From assembly GCA_910591455.2 (NCBI GenBank), contig OU342809.1:24867056-24931055 (forward strand): a stretch of DNA of 64,000 bases, written 5' to 3'. Shown piece by piece: positions 51,501 to 63,976 of this stretch. The notes beneath the pieces are model-generated. The model was not told the DNA's origin. It worked only from the letters and a program-made list of their open reading frames with translations, and searched no databases. How positions within the stretch are numbered: the stretch's first letter is position 1; every line of letters starts with the position of its first letter. Position numbers and translations under genes: made by a program. Source of the DNA: Pholis gunnellus (Eukaryota; Chordata; Actinopteri; Perciformes; Pholidae).

Positions 51501-54500
51501 CCGAACACGACCTTACGGTGTGCTCACATTCGCTTTCCATTAAGCAAGTTCAGCCCCGAAAAAGATCAAGATGCCACCAATAGAATGTGGGTCAGTCTGA
51601 TGTGTGCATCTGCTGGAGCTTGTACAGAAGCATTAAATGTCTTTATTTGCATCTCTCTCTCTCTCTCTCTCAAGGGGAATCCATCAGGGCCAGAGAGGCT
51701 GCCTGATACCCAGAAAATGAATATTACACTACAATGGTAATGATGTAGTAGGAAAAAAAAGGCTAACCATTACATTGCATTCTTATGACATAAGCTGAAG
51801 TGGGAAGAAAGAAATATCAAAAATATCATCTGAATGTCATATTTGGGTAAACTACCCCATTACATGTATTTTACTTTACCATCTTTGACATGTTTGTAAA
51901 AAGACAACTTCTCAGAAAAATAATAATAAAACGTGTAACGATATTTTCAGAGCATAACAGACAAGAATTAAAAAAAAGTGAAGTACTTAACCAAGCAACC
52001 CACCATGAGGACTTTTTCCTGGGCCTGGACAGCCTCTGGGTTTTCTGTTTGCACCATCTGGGTCAATACCCTCAGGGCGAACGCTCTGGTTGGCACATCC
52101 GGGTCACAGGCCTCGAGCAGCCAATCAGACAAGGGCTTGGTAGGAAGGTAAAGGTTACTGGTTCCAGAGGTCCTACCTACACCTTTTGGGCTTACTCCCG
52201 CTGCAGACCTTCCAGATGACGCTGGATGTCTGTTGTGGGTGTTGCTAGGTGAATTACAGTCTGGTAGGGATGATTGAGGACTAGTCTGTGAGTCGTTAGC
52301 TTCGGTTTGCATATTCTGCTTTTTCCTCAAAGGCACACTGTTGTTCTTGACTGTTTTAGGGTTTCTGGAGGGTGGAGCGACAGCGGTGAAGTTTTCAGGC
52401 CGGTAGGCACCGTGAGTAGCAATGACAGCTCTGAGGTCAGATGCCAGCTCCTGGATGACCGCCTCAGAGTGCTTCTGAGACAGCAACTCCAGCGGGGGGA
52501 GTAGTCTCGACATAGACGAGTAGTCCTCTATACTAAGCTGTAATATAAAAAGGGGAAAGGTTGTTTGGGAGAGAGCAGGGTGTGCTTGAAGAACATATTT
52601 GACACTCAAGATGCTAAGGCAACGGCGGCGCATGTACATGCTGCGGCTGGTAGCTCCAATATATTTCACTACATTTCTGTCATTTGTTTAGTTGTTTCGT
52701 GTTTATCACTAATGGCCAATGATCTGAAAAGGAAGCGTGGGTATTGAATTAAATTCAGCGGAATTTGAGACGATCACCGCTCAGTTTAATAGTTTTAAAT
52801 AGTTTTTAGTCCCCGAGTACCTCGGGTCCAGACAGCAGAGTAGCCACAACGCCCATCCCCATGCGCAGCGTCTCGCTCTCTACTGGGTTTCCAAGATTTG
52901 GACCAGGGGCCTGATCCAGACCCACACAGGCCCTATGAAGCAGGGACATCAGGAAGTCCACCACCTGGAGAAAAGACAAACAGAATCATGGACACAAATT
53001 ATAGACAGAGATTTAAGGGCCTCAAATGTGTTCAATATTAAAGTTAAATCTCAAGGTGGAGATTGTAGAAGGACTGATAATACAAACAGCCGAATTGAAT
53101 AGGAAGTACAACATTTTATTAAAGTTTTGCTAGAAATCCCTAGAACACATTCAGTTCTTTAAGACATCCAAAGGTGAGGCATCTACAAATATGAAATGAT
53201 ACTTCCAATGAGGAGAAACAAGTTTATCAGAGAAGTTTCCTAACCTGAAAGGAAGCGTTTGTTGGTCCAGCAATAGTAGCCAGCCAGGCAGCCAACTTCC
53301 TCTGTAAACTTAACTCCCTATCACCCCTTCCACAAACGAAGGAATTAGGCTATTTTTGTGTTGCAGCATCACTCAACGTGGCCTGCTTCCATTACAAAGA
53401 ACTCCCAGAGGAACCCAGACAGATTTGAAACTGCAATAAGCTGGAGGAGAGCTACAAACCCAGGAGGATGATCTAACACCTGACAGAGTTTCATCAGGGG
53501 AGGGTCATGAAATGTAATCCTCTAACAAAGCAAACCCACAACATACATTTAGGACACAGAGGCTGTCACAACCAGGCCAGACGTCCTGTACAGTTCTACA
53601 CACAGCCAGAGTACATTGATAGGTTTTGTTCCCCATTATCTAATAGAAGAAATTATCTTTTATTTATTTTTTCTACAGTCAAGAATGTGTGACCGTAGAC
53701 ACTTTGTGCACATTTTTTTTAAACTAAAGTAATCTTCAGTAAGATCTGCTAGATTTGTAAATGTTGACTTTCTAGGGCTAGACATTTGTCTTGTTTGTGT
53801 TCTGTAACAAACGAGTAAGAGTTTGATCCCCACAGCAGCCAGTGTGTACAGTCAAAGTGAGAATGAGCTGGACATTGATTTTCCAAACACAGACACTCTC
53901 TGTACCCTGCCTTCATTTTTAAGTACAACTGAAATCCATGTGTTTTACACACTTACAGTACCTTCCAATGGTAATTACTTAAATTATTGAAAGACGTTAT
54001 TTGGCATCAGAAATGCTCTAACACTCTAACCGGACCCAGGAGACATTTGAAGGTATGTTTACTAGGATGCAAGTTTAATGTACAGCTTAGTGAGCGGAGG
54101 GCTCCGAGCTAAACCTGCACAGGTAACTGTAGCTTTAAAGCCAAGGACAGACCAATTTAGGGTCAAGTTGGCTAATTAGCCAACTAGCCTGCAAACTGAC
54201 AGTTATCCCGTTGTGGCTTGTCCAGCAAACTAAGGTGCAACACAAACGGTAAAAAGACTTGCAGTCATAGGGTGTCTTTCTGGTCTTCCGACCACTTACA
54301 CCACATCACACTACATTTTAACGTTCACACACTGATGGCAGAGGCTAGCATACAAGGTGCCACAGCTTTCAAGAGCACACTCCAACATACTAACCACTAA
54401 TCTTCCGATGAATGGACGACCCTTCATCTTTGCAGATAAATAAATAAAAAAAGAGCGGTCTTTAAGGCTAACCAGGGTTGTTTAGCATGCTGCTGTGAGA

Positions 54501-55107
54501 CGGTTACCCGTTCCATAGGCTACTCTGTTTGTGCTCTCATTATAGTCTATTATAAAAGAAAGCCACCGTCTCAAGTTAGTTTTTGGGGGCACTTGAGACA
54601 GACAAGGATTACTTAACTGAAGAAGCCACTACGTGTATAAATACCCTAGATCAGAGGTCTTCAACAGGGGGTCCGCGGAAGTACTGCAGGGGGATCGTGA
54701 CATTTTTGGTTGATAAGACACATTTCTTTTTTCCCCACAAATTGTAATGTCTTTAAATACACATTAACATGAATCCAACATATTGTAGTGAATGGATAAA
54801 TGGAGACAGAAGATATTATCTTTCAGTCAGAAATGCACACATTCAGAGACACACAGGAGCTCTCTGAAGCTGGGCACCGGTTCACTCACAGCCAGAGACT
54901 AGCCTGTCCCTCCAAGCCTCCTGCACACAAAGAGGAGGACCCGCCCCTATCGCTGCTGTGCCAATCACGAGGCCGCATGTTCCATGCTGGCTCTGTCAGG
55001 TTCCCCGTGATTGACCGAGAGCCTTTTCAGTCCCCAGCTGACTAAGATCCCACACACAAGGACGCACGCTGCAATATTATTTGAAAAGAAGATACCGTTG
55101 TCAAAAA

Positions 55108-55175
<68 letters not shown>

Positions 55176-56932
55176 TTACGACATTTACTTCACCCACAAA
55201 TCCTTGTGCAATCATTTTTGCAAGATATTCCTGCTAAAACACTGCAGCTCTTATCCACAACAGCCAACTACTGAGGCCAGTGTATTATTAGAACAGGTGT
55301 TTGGACATCGTTATGAGCGAAAATGGATCAAAAAACATGAATCTGTCCATTATTTTAATAGTTCAGTATTGTATGCAAGATAACAGGTATGTTTATGCAT
55401 GGCAGTGGCACTAATAGGCCATCACTCATTTTTCGTTTGCATGTTTAAAATAAAAACATGAATATATTGAATAGCGTAGTATTGAATGCACAATAACAAG
55501 TTAACATGTTTATACATGGCACTAGGCCCAGTTTAATATAAAACACTATTTTATACAATATATATATAGCCGGGGGTCCCTGCTCCATCTCTCTATCAGT
55601 TTGGGAGTCCTTGGCCTGAAAAACGTTGAAGACCCCTGATCTAGAGTATTTAATGATGAACGTGTTAACACAGAGGGCGTGCATGCTGAAGGCAGTGAAG
55701 TATAGAGTGGGGGAGCATTAAAGCTCCTTAAGGGTACCAGCATATGTATCTCTGTTCTCTCAGTATTAGAGGGGGGGGGGGGGATTCTTAGATGATCACG
55801 ATTCTCTCTTGAACGATTATGACTCGATGCAGAAAACTCAATCTGAAATGTTAAACTGAATTCTCAACGTGTAACAATTCAGTGACACCGGGCTGTCCGT
55901 TCCTCACCGCTGCCCCTGAACACAACAGACGTAACACACGTGTGTCTTGTGTACGTGCTAAGCTAGGCTAAATGCTAGCAGAATGCTCATTGCCCATAAT
56001 AGGAGGATATGTTGCTTGCTGAGAAATCTTTATTATTGATGTGTGAATAAGAGCAGCTTTTTACATCAAATGACTGAGGACATGCTGAGTTGTGTGTTTT
56101 TACTCCAGGACGCTGCTACAGTCTCTCTTTGCTGAAATGTAACCCTCCAGTTCATACAGCTCTCCTGTGTTACTGATGATGAATTAATAAAAGAAATTCA
56201 TCTGTTTCCTTAATTATGAATCATTACAAATATGCTGTGTTTTAAAAAATAGCAGATAGTCAGTGAGAAATAAATAAATCATGTATAGAAAAATGTTGAT
56301 GAATCAATAATCGTATCGTAGTCCAGGTTGGTATTAAAAGGAATAAATAGCTTGTTGTAACCCAATTGGGATAATATGCAGTGCGTTAAAACTCAATGAT
56401 TTTGTGATTTTAACCCAACTACTGCTAGTTAGGAGTTAATACAAAAACACAAAAAAGCCTGGGTTTTGCAATTAAGCATTTCTGTTTTCCTTCTGCATAT
56501 CTCTGCACTGACCTGTGAGGTTTTCCTTAGCAGCACAGTATGCTGCAGACAGTCAACCATCACAGCCAACACCTGGAGCAAAGCGAGTCTCTGGCCTTGC
56601 CTCGCAGACGGAGCCAGCAGCCTCTGTTCCACCTCCACAAGTGTCATAGTTGACACGTCCAGCTCTGGTTCATCTTCCTTGTCTCCATCTGCTGCAGCTG
56701 ACCAGCTGGCCATCTCCTGCAGGAGAAGCAAGTCAAATGATGGACTGTCGACTGAGGTTACCTTCTCTTCCAAGTGAAAAAACAAACAACTGAAGCACTG
56801 TACAATAGAATACAATCCGCACACACCACGACCTCAAAATGACCACAGATGTGAACAAACTTCTCTACCACAGTCTAAGCATAACTAAACACAATGAGAG
56901 TATGTATCACACTGGATTGAATCACGTTTTAC

Positions 56933-57019
<87 letters not shown>

Positions 57020-60000
57020 TTACCTGCAGCAGGTCAAGGAAGAAGTCTCCAGGCAGGTCAGAGTCTTTGAGTTCAGACAACAGTTGCATAAGACACTCCA
57101 GCCTCCACTGCTCTCCTGACAGCTTCTCATACAGAGCATCGTCCTCTTCACTGGGAGACAACAAGAGAGAAGTGAGGGATGACACTGAGAAACGAAGAGA
57201 GCCCATACAGTCACCATAGCTTTGAAGGGAGAGTGTGATAAATAGAAAGTGTCTCTTTTACTGGTTGGCCCAAACAATCTAGAAAAAGGTACTGTGCTAT
57301 TCTGCATCATGTATTTTCCCTGCTGGTCCTTTCCTAGGATTAGGGACGACATGTCCATCATGTGTTTCTCTGTGTCATTCACCTGAATCTCTCCCTGGAG
57401 CTCAGTCTGGCTCCTCCATCACTGCCCGGGGCGAAGTGGAAGTCTGCTGCCACCTCGTTCTTCTGTCCCTGCAGACCTGAAAGCTGTCTCAGTGCTGACG
57501 GGGCCGCAGACGTCTCAGCGTGGCTCAGGTACCACAGCAAGACCTCCTGACAGGGGGCGCTGTGGAGCACACACAGCTCATTTTCAGTGTCCTACTTTAG
57601 AGCAGATTCACTACGATTCATGTATACTTTACATTTCTGTGGACTATTTTCTACACACTAACACGTTTCTGAAATGATCTGTCTGGCAGGCAGCCTTTTT
57701 GGCAATTCTGTTTTTCACTCTGTTTTGCATAATCATGTCATGAGTTCATGAAGTTTCAAGCTCTCCAACATGGAGAGCTTGTTTAAAGGATAAGACTGCC
57801 TGTTCTATATTTCTGTAATTGGCAACAAACCCCAAACAACCTTGTGTTAGTCCATCTCTCGATACTTTCATTTCCCTACCCATCTCTGGCTGAAGACTAA
57901 GGGCACTTTCACACCTGCCTCGTTTGGTCTGCACTTTCAGACTTCACAGTCATTTCCTAAAATTCCTGGCCACTGCAGTTTTAAGCCAATGTTACTCAAA
58001 CCGAACACATAAGTGCATTTGTTGCGGACTATATTCAGCAGTGGATGAAACCAGCAGGACAGTGTCTGTGGAATTGAGTCAGAATAAACTACAGTGTTTG
58101 TGTTGATAGTAATGAAGGTCATGAAGTGCCAAAAAGTGGCTCATTGATGAGTTTTTATTAGCTTTTGTACTCATAATTAAAGAATCTGTTGACTGCATGA
58201 AAACATGGTCTTGGTTTTACTTTGGCAAAAAATACACTGCGATGAATGTCTCAACAATTCCTTTTTGTAGTAAAATAATAAATATTTCAAAAGCATGTCA
58301 ACATGCTTTTGAAATGTATTGTTAATAGTGTTCTCTTTCAGCTGGAGGGGTGTGTCTGCGTGTGATTGACGGCAGCTGGCAGGCTGTAGCCTTCATGTCA
58401 CGGGCAGACAGCGGCTTGTTAGTGGTACTGAACAGTTAGCGCACCCAGGGGACATTTAAAGGTAGGTTTACTAGGATGGGTTGAAGGCAGAGGCTACATT
58501 TCGCAGTGCGACAATAAAAGTAGATTTCCATTTCCATCCATTGGGTTTAAACATGGTCCAGTCCTTCTTGAAGGTCTACTACCTTTACTTTGTGGAAGTA
58601 AGGCTGTATTCGTTGTTATTTCTGAGAGTAACAGTGTTTGTACATGAACACTCCAGCTAATAGAGAATAACATTACCGTAGGTGGGAGACGTTCTGCTTG
58701 GTGAAACAGAAGAGTGTGAAGAGAACAGGGAGAACTTGTTCCAGAGCTTCAAGAAGAGAAGCTGACGGACTGTTTCCAACCACCCAGATCTGACGGCAAC
58801 AAGAGACACAATAGCAGAGACGATGTGTGAGAGGCATATTAAGGATTACATACAGTATTGGCAGGGAACATCAGTGTTACTACATATGCTATTAATAACC
58901 AATATCATCTACATCAATATAATTATTCAGAAGATTTGTGATTTAGTTTGTCAATGCGAACATCTGTCTCATTTACAAAACTCCTCAAGGCTGGACAGTC
59001 CTTAAATATTAGGAATTACTCATTTTAACAGACCTCAACGCATGATCAACCGGCTGTATTCTTACAGGATTCCATAAAAGTCATTTAGCTAGTTTTACTA
59101 TTCATTATGACACCATGCAGAGCGGTGAGCATAGATCGCATTCCTGCATATTTGAGCAAATATCACTCAATGTCCCGAGAGAAATAACTCCATTGGATTC
59201 TTTTCATGAATATTGCCCACAAACATACACACAGTCTCTTTGACTACACAAAGTCCATGTCCCCTTTCCAGTGAGCTATGGTCATTTCATTGAATTTGAA
59301 TCACCACATTGTAGTGTTCAGTGGTCCTCACCTTGTACATGTCATTCATACAACGTGTCAGCTCCCATTCCTCCACAGCAGCTTGGAAATGACCCTCATC
59401 TGGAAAACACACACATGCACCACAGAGTTCAGTTGGTATCCGACCTGCTGCTTCTGAGACAAAGTGAAGACAATGATACATTTTATAACTACGTAGGAGC
59501 ACCGGAGCGACGAATTTCAACTGTATCATTAAGAGTGCTTTCACATCAGAGTTCACTGGACCCCCAAAGTCCAGTTAGTTCGGTGTGAACACGGTGTAGC
59601 GCACTCAGGAACAGTTTGCATCAGGTGTAAAAAGCAGCTGTGTCCAAAACAAGGAACTGTGCCGCTATTTGGAATATGTTGTCATGACTCAGCTTCTGTC
59701 TCATTTAGGATGGCCACTAAAGGATCTCTCTGTTCTAACGAAGAAATGAAATGCTTGCTGGAAATTTGGACGGACAAAATAATCTAAACACAACTGGAAA
59801 ATACACACGAAAATGCAAAATGAGATTTATGGGATAATTCGAGAGTATTGACATGCGCGTGGGTACAATTCAACAACAGAACAATGCCATGAGAAACTAT
59901 GAATTCATGCGTTCTGATGGATCTATCATATTGGGCTCTAAAGGTTTGAATTTATAAATCCAGGTCGGGATACAACGGCGTCTGGGTGCAGGCCCGGTCT

Positions 60001-62137
60001 ACGGTCTGCCTAATAGTGACCCCTGCTCTATATAGTCTTAGATTGTGGATATGTGTATATAGTAGTCGGGCAGAAGTGTTGTCTTTTGTTAGTTTTAAAG
60101 GCTGCATTACAGTAATGCAATTTTCTGAACTCAACAGACTGTTCGAGCGTTTGTCTTTACCCAATAAGTCATAATATCCACATTACTGAGGATGAATAAT
60201 CAGAAATCTCACTGTGTAAAGATTTAGTAAAAGCTCCGATGGTCAACCCAACAATCATCGTCATAATAATAAAATATTTGGTCAAAAATATAATTAGATT
60301 TTCTCCATATTACCCAGCCCTAGTGTGGCAGCTCGACTGTAGAAGAAGACATTTTCCATGGTATGACGACATGGACAGCATAATAAACAAGTGTGCCTAA
60401 ACCCATCACACTACCGCCTCAAACTTCATGAACATCCTCTCCACCCTCCGATCCAGAGAACATGGGTCCGGTTAGTCCACCACGGAGCAATACGGAGTAC
60501 TTTAGCGTTAGCATCCGTAATATTCTCATAACGCCTTATTTTGAAATGATTTTAAACTGCATGCTATGTTGAGGGGATAGTCTGGTAGCTGTACACATGG
60601 CCGTAGCCAGCTATGAGGTCACGGAGGTGTGGACCTTGATAATGACTTCCTAAAAAGCCCACCGTCTCTCTGCATCTGAATGACATGAAACTGCTGTAAA
60701 CTGACAGCTATCAATAAGACTGTGGTGGTGTAGAACGAACTAATACTATTTACCAAACACTGGAAGTCTCTGGGACCAAACATAAACCCAATACTAGCTC
60801 TACTCTGAATGTAACCTCTAACACACATGGATATGATGGCCATGTTACTGACTGGAAGCAGTGGTGCAGCGGTGGAGAGGTCCGAGCAGAGGCGTGAGCA
60901 GGTACTGCTGGGCAAAGCTGGGCTTCTCCTGCACCATGAAGAGCACCGCCCTGGTGGCCACACGTTGATGCTGCTGCGCTGTCAGCTTGTCCTTGAAGTG
61001 CAGGAGGTCCAGGATCTAGATGACAACAACAAATACAACTGTGTTAAGTGTTAGTTAAGCCAGACAGCATAAGGATACCCCGGGTATTTGGAACTCTCCT
61101 CGGCCTCTGTGTTTTTAACGGCATGTTGACATTCTGACTTTAGTGTGTCTGTGAATTGAGCTGACCTGATGACAGACTTGTCTGTAGTAGGTGTCTGCTG
61201 AGGCAGACTGTTGAGGGCAGGTCACCAGGATCCTGGCCACGCAGTCACATTTCCTCCAGTCTGAATCGCCCCCTAGAGGACAGAAACAGTAGAGGTTCCT
61301 CTCTATAAAAAGATTCAAAATCTAAACGACAACATATTAAGTGATTGATACAGAAGCAAATGGATGGAGACAGATAAGTCAGTGAAACTAATGGCACACT
61401 GATGTTTAGCTTTAGTGCTGTTATTGTTCAGGTTAAACAATGAACATGCATTACGTTTGAGTGGATATCTACATCTCTACTTGTTTCAGTCAGACTGTGT
61501 TCATCACTACTTTTCCTTCTTCCATCGTTACCTCCCCTCCCGCTCACCTGTTCCTCCCTCTAAGATGGCTCTGACTACAGCCTGGACACCTTTAGGCTGC
61601 ATCAGGCGCTCAGACAGCAGCTGACCACACAGACGCTTCAGCCAGGTGGGAGCTGATCCCAGAACTGCCCTGCTGCTGGACCCAGGGGAGCTTCCTCCTG
61701 CACCAGACTACAAGGAGGGACAGCACTTAGAAAGCAAAGACTCACAGACCTGTGAGCCTAACAAATACCTAAATTGGGAAATCTGAAAGTAAAAATATCC
61801 CTATTATTGTGGTTCATGTAAAGTGGGAAACCTTTTAGAGATGTCTGATAAACAAACACGAAGGCTTACCTGGATCAAGATTAAAAAAAAACTGAATCTG
61901 AAATGTACCCCGAGGCAAGTAACCACGAACGTTAACGCAGGTTTCAAAATGTTCTAAATGACTTTGCAAATGTTTTACAAGGATGGAAATACACTCCTCA
62001 AGGATACACACAATCGACCCCCATTCACCCATATGTGCAGAGAAATGGTCTCACTTTGCACACAAATAAGTGTTTATTTCTCCACGCGCGCACGCGCGCA
62101 CGCACACACGCACGCACACACGCACACACGCACACGC

Positions 62138-62211
<74 letters not shown>

Positions 62212-63976
62212 TGAGGTTTATTGGGGAGAAAGCGTCAGCTGTTGTAAAAGAGAGCAGCATAGACCCTAACATTTGTTTTTTTTAAGCGACAATAAAAAGA
62301 AGGCTTGAGCTGCGAGGCGGTGAATGTTGTGTCTCCTTAGATACGGACTGTTGCTCATGGTCTGATGTTAAAGCTCATGTCAAAAAAAGAACAACAGACC
62401 AGAAGAAAAATGGAGGAGGACAAGGATCAAGTGATCGGTCAGCTCAAGACGAGGGACTCGCTGCAATGACAAACATCCATGAGTGGGATATGTCCAAGAA
62501 ATGAGGGTGAAGGTGAGGACTTTCACCCAGAGGTCATTTATTTCATAATTGGATGAGGGCCGAATATTGTGAAGCCCGATTCATATCGTTGACATTCCAA
62601 TTCTAAGTGAACTTTGAATGCTGTGCAGCAGCTTTTCCGTCGATTCATTCTGTTGAATCTGTATTTCTGCAAAGTGTCAGATAAAGATCAGGCTACACCA
62701 ATATTATTAGTATTATACTATCTGTAGAATCAGATTTCAGTGGTGGCGGTGTTGTTTCTGACTCGTGTGATCCAAACATTCCTAAAATCCTCAATCTATT
62801 TTTATCTGGACAAATATTCAGCTTAAACCCGTATTTGTTGGTGTTAAAGCTTTCAAATACATTTTCACTGCAGTCAAAACGCAGCCCGCGCTTAACAGGA
62901 CGGTCAAGCACAAATAAGTTACATGTTTACAACCACAATAACATCAAATCAAGGCTTTTTTTCAGGTGACCAATGCAGTAGTAAACAAATGATTTGAAAT
63001 GTTTTTTAATGCTTTTTTTAATGAATGTGCTTTTAATATTTGGGGTTAAGTGTCTCGCCCAAGGACACATCGACACTACCTCTGAGCCACACTCACACAC
63101 ATGATGATTCCCGGATTTGTGCGCAAAACGTTTGTACAGTTAGAGCACAATTTTGTACACGAGTGAATGAACTCCAATATGTTAAACTTGCAAATAAAAC
63201 GTCACAACCTAAGAGTGGTTTTGATGAAATGATTTAGAAACTCAACACTGTTGCATCTTTTTGAAACAGAAGCCTCTTTGCTTCCCATTCTTTCAGGGCT
63301 TGGACAACATTCCCATCTTGACATGGTGCAGCAACAACACAATGTAACAATTTTAAATATTCATCAAGTAAAAAAAAAAACCTAATTCCAGTTGCCTCTT
63401 CCATACCCCCCTGCCCACCAAACATAGACATGCACACCTGTTTGGGTCCACCTTGGAGGATCAGCAGCTCCTTGATAATCATTGGCTGGTAGACTTTTCC
63501 TAGAAGGCTTTTGAGGGCCTCCTTGCAAGTTTGACATTCCTCAGCACTGAGTTCCTGCTTCTGAAAAGGTTAGCAAGAAAGACAAAAAACAGGTGCCTTT
63601 TATTTGTCTTGACTTCATGCATCAAAACCCTGTCATATCCTGACTTGTTACCTTCCCCTCTTCTGTGCCGCTTCTCTCTGCCCGGCGTGGCTGGTAGCCA
63701 AGCTGGCACAATGCCGCCAACACGTCCCCCAGATGCCGTGTGAACACCAATGTGGCGAGACATGACAGCTCCGACAACTGCAGTAGAATGTTCGTGGTGG
63801 TCAAAAGGCGGCGTCCAGCTGCTGGCACCGCCCCGCCGCGGACAAGTTTGTCCACCATGACTCCAAACGCTGACCTGCGACCCAGTGACACACCCACTCC
63901 AGCGGCCAAGTACGGGCAGAGCCCCAGAGAAACCACAAACTGAAGGGCCGTTCCAAGCGTCTGCTGCTGGGCAACA
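42536..63976 (-). CDS. tango6: TANGO6 (TMCO7), C-terminal 17 exons (partial at 5' end)
   Basis: HEAT/ARM-type protein found in a secretion screen and related to yeast Rtp1, which helps RNA polymerase II assembly and nuclear import. Exons, all GT-AG and in phase: 63652-63976, 63438-63560, 61548-61707, 61166-61272, 60853-61015, 59332-59399, 58677-58789, 57383-57559, 57024-57150, 56513-56716, 52821-52964, 52004-52537, 50401-50458, 50104-50262, 46914-47065, 44703-44816, 42536-42712. They encode about 967 residues; human is about 1094, so the N-terminus lies beyond the edge. Landmarks are ELLILQGGPKQ, EHEDSFIYLSAIQG, KVGEVLMRASRAMG, and a C-terminal RTP1_C2-type block (VLLDLYRALKWV, LEEIDDVMRRFIFP). 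The 178-codon exon holds a Ser/Asn/Pro-rich, probably disordered, insert. The first listed exon may instead continue to the window edge. Confidence 0.93.
44168..44260. mobile_element. hAT-like terminal fragment
   Basis: CAGGGCTGTCAAACTCATCT is a well-known hAT-type end in vertebrates. The opposite end is not found. It lies in a tango6 intron. Confidence 0.5.
45336..45908. mobile_element. Non-autonomous DNA transposon, copy 2 (left end missing)
   Basis: About 570 bases nearly identical to 1904-2457, with only a few substitutions and small indels in the AT-rich right part. It ends in the same TTGCCCAGCACT terminus. The left 260 bases of the element are absent. It lies in a tango6 intron. Confidence 0.85.
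46249..46852. mobile_element. hAT-like composite repeat in a tango6 intron
   Basis: The left part (GGGTGTAAGAAAATATTGAT, with ATCGCGATATTATG) and the right end (reverse complement AGGGCTGTGTATTGGCAAG) look like hAT termini from different families. They surround the common fish repeat phrase TTTGACCAACAAAATCTAAT to AATTCCCTCCAGGCATTCC. It is probably nested, and directly precedes a tango6 exon donor at 46914. Confidence 0.55.
47690..48245. repeat. Dispersed teleost repeat
   Basis: Contains GGATTGCCATGACATTTTGC, TCCATGGTCCCCAAAGG and GCATGTTAGCTCAAAACACT followed by GCTGTGCCTTAACACAGCC. All are familiar repeat phrases in teleost introns. It lies in a tango6 intron. Confidence 0.55.
48477..48504. 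repeat. (GT)n microsatellite
   Basis: About 13 GT units in a tango6 intron. Confidence 0.93.
49238..49440. mobile_element. hAT-like terminal fragment
   Basis: TAGAGGTGTGAATCTTCTCC followed by GGTTTCACGATTCG is a typical hAT-like end. The rest of the element cannot be delimited. It lies in a tango6 intron. Confidence 0.45.
54010..54140. repeat. Dispersed repeat, copy 1
   Basis: The phrase GGAGACATTTGAAGGTATGT followed by TTACTAGGATG matches GGGGACATTTAAAGGTAGGT plus TTACTAGGATG at about 58449. Both are in tango6 introns, so this is a small dispersed family. Confidence 0.55.
54637..55652. mobile_element. 1.0-kb hAT-like non-autonomous transposon with about 28-bp inverted termini
   Basis: Left CTAGATCAGAGGTCTTCAAC is mirrored by GTTGAAGACCCCTGATCTAG on the right. 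The symmetry extends outwards through TAAATAC/GTATTTA. The interior contains an AT microsatellite and no transposase. CAGRGGTCTTCAAC is a known hAT-type end. It lies in a tango6 intron. Confidence 0.75.
55111..55166. repeat. (AT)n microsatellite
   Basis: About 55 bases of TA followed by a T run, inside the 54637-55652 element. Confidence 0.95.
56935..57018. repeat. (GT)n microsatellite beside a tango6 splice donor
   Basis: About 42 GT units. On the tango6 transcript it is (CA)n starting 5 bases inside the intron after exon 57024-57150 (GTAAGACACAC). Confidence 0.97.
57898..58120. repeat. Probable MITE fragment (TTTCACACCTGCC type)
   Basis: Starts GGGCACTTTCACACCTGCCT and later has CAAACCGAACACATAAG. 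Resembles the pieces at 9479 and 59534. The ends are uncertain. Confidence 0.35.
58410..58510. repeat. Dispersed repeat, copy 2
   Basis: Related to 54010-54140 through the shared GACATTT-AAGGTA-GTTTACTAGGATG core. Confidence 0.5.
62083..62209. repeat. (CG/CA)n alternating purine-pyrimidine tract
   Basis: 127 bases of unbroken purine-pyrimidine alternation. It begins with CGCGCGCACGCGCGCACGC, passes through CACACG blocks and ends in pure (CA)n. It lies in a tango6 intron. Confidence 0.97.
63042..63100 (-). mobile_element. SINE-body fragment
   Basis: The reverse complement reads GGCTCAGAGGTAGTGTCGAT followed by GTGTCCTTGGGCGAGACAC. This is the same SINE phrase as at 10602 and 15160. Confidence 0.5.
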
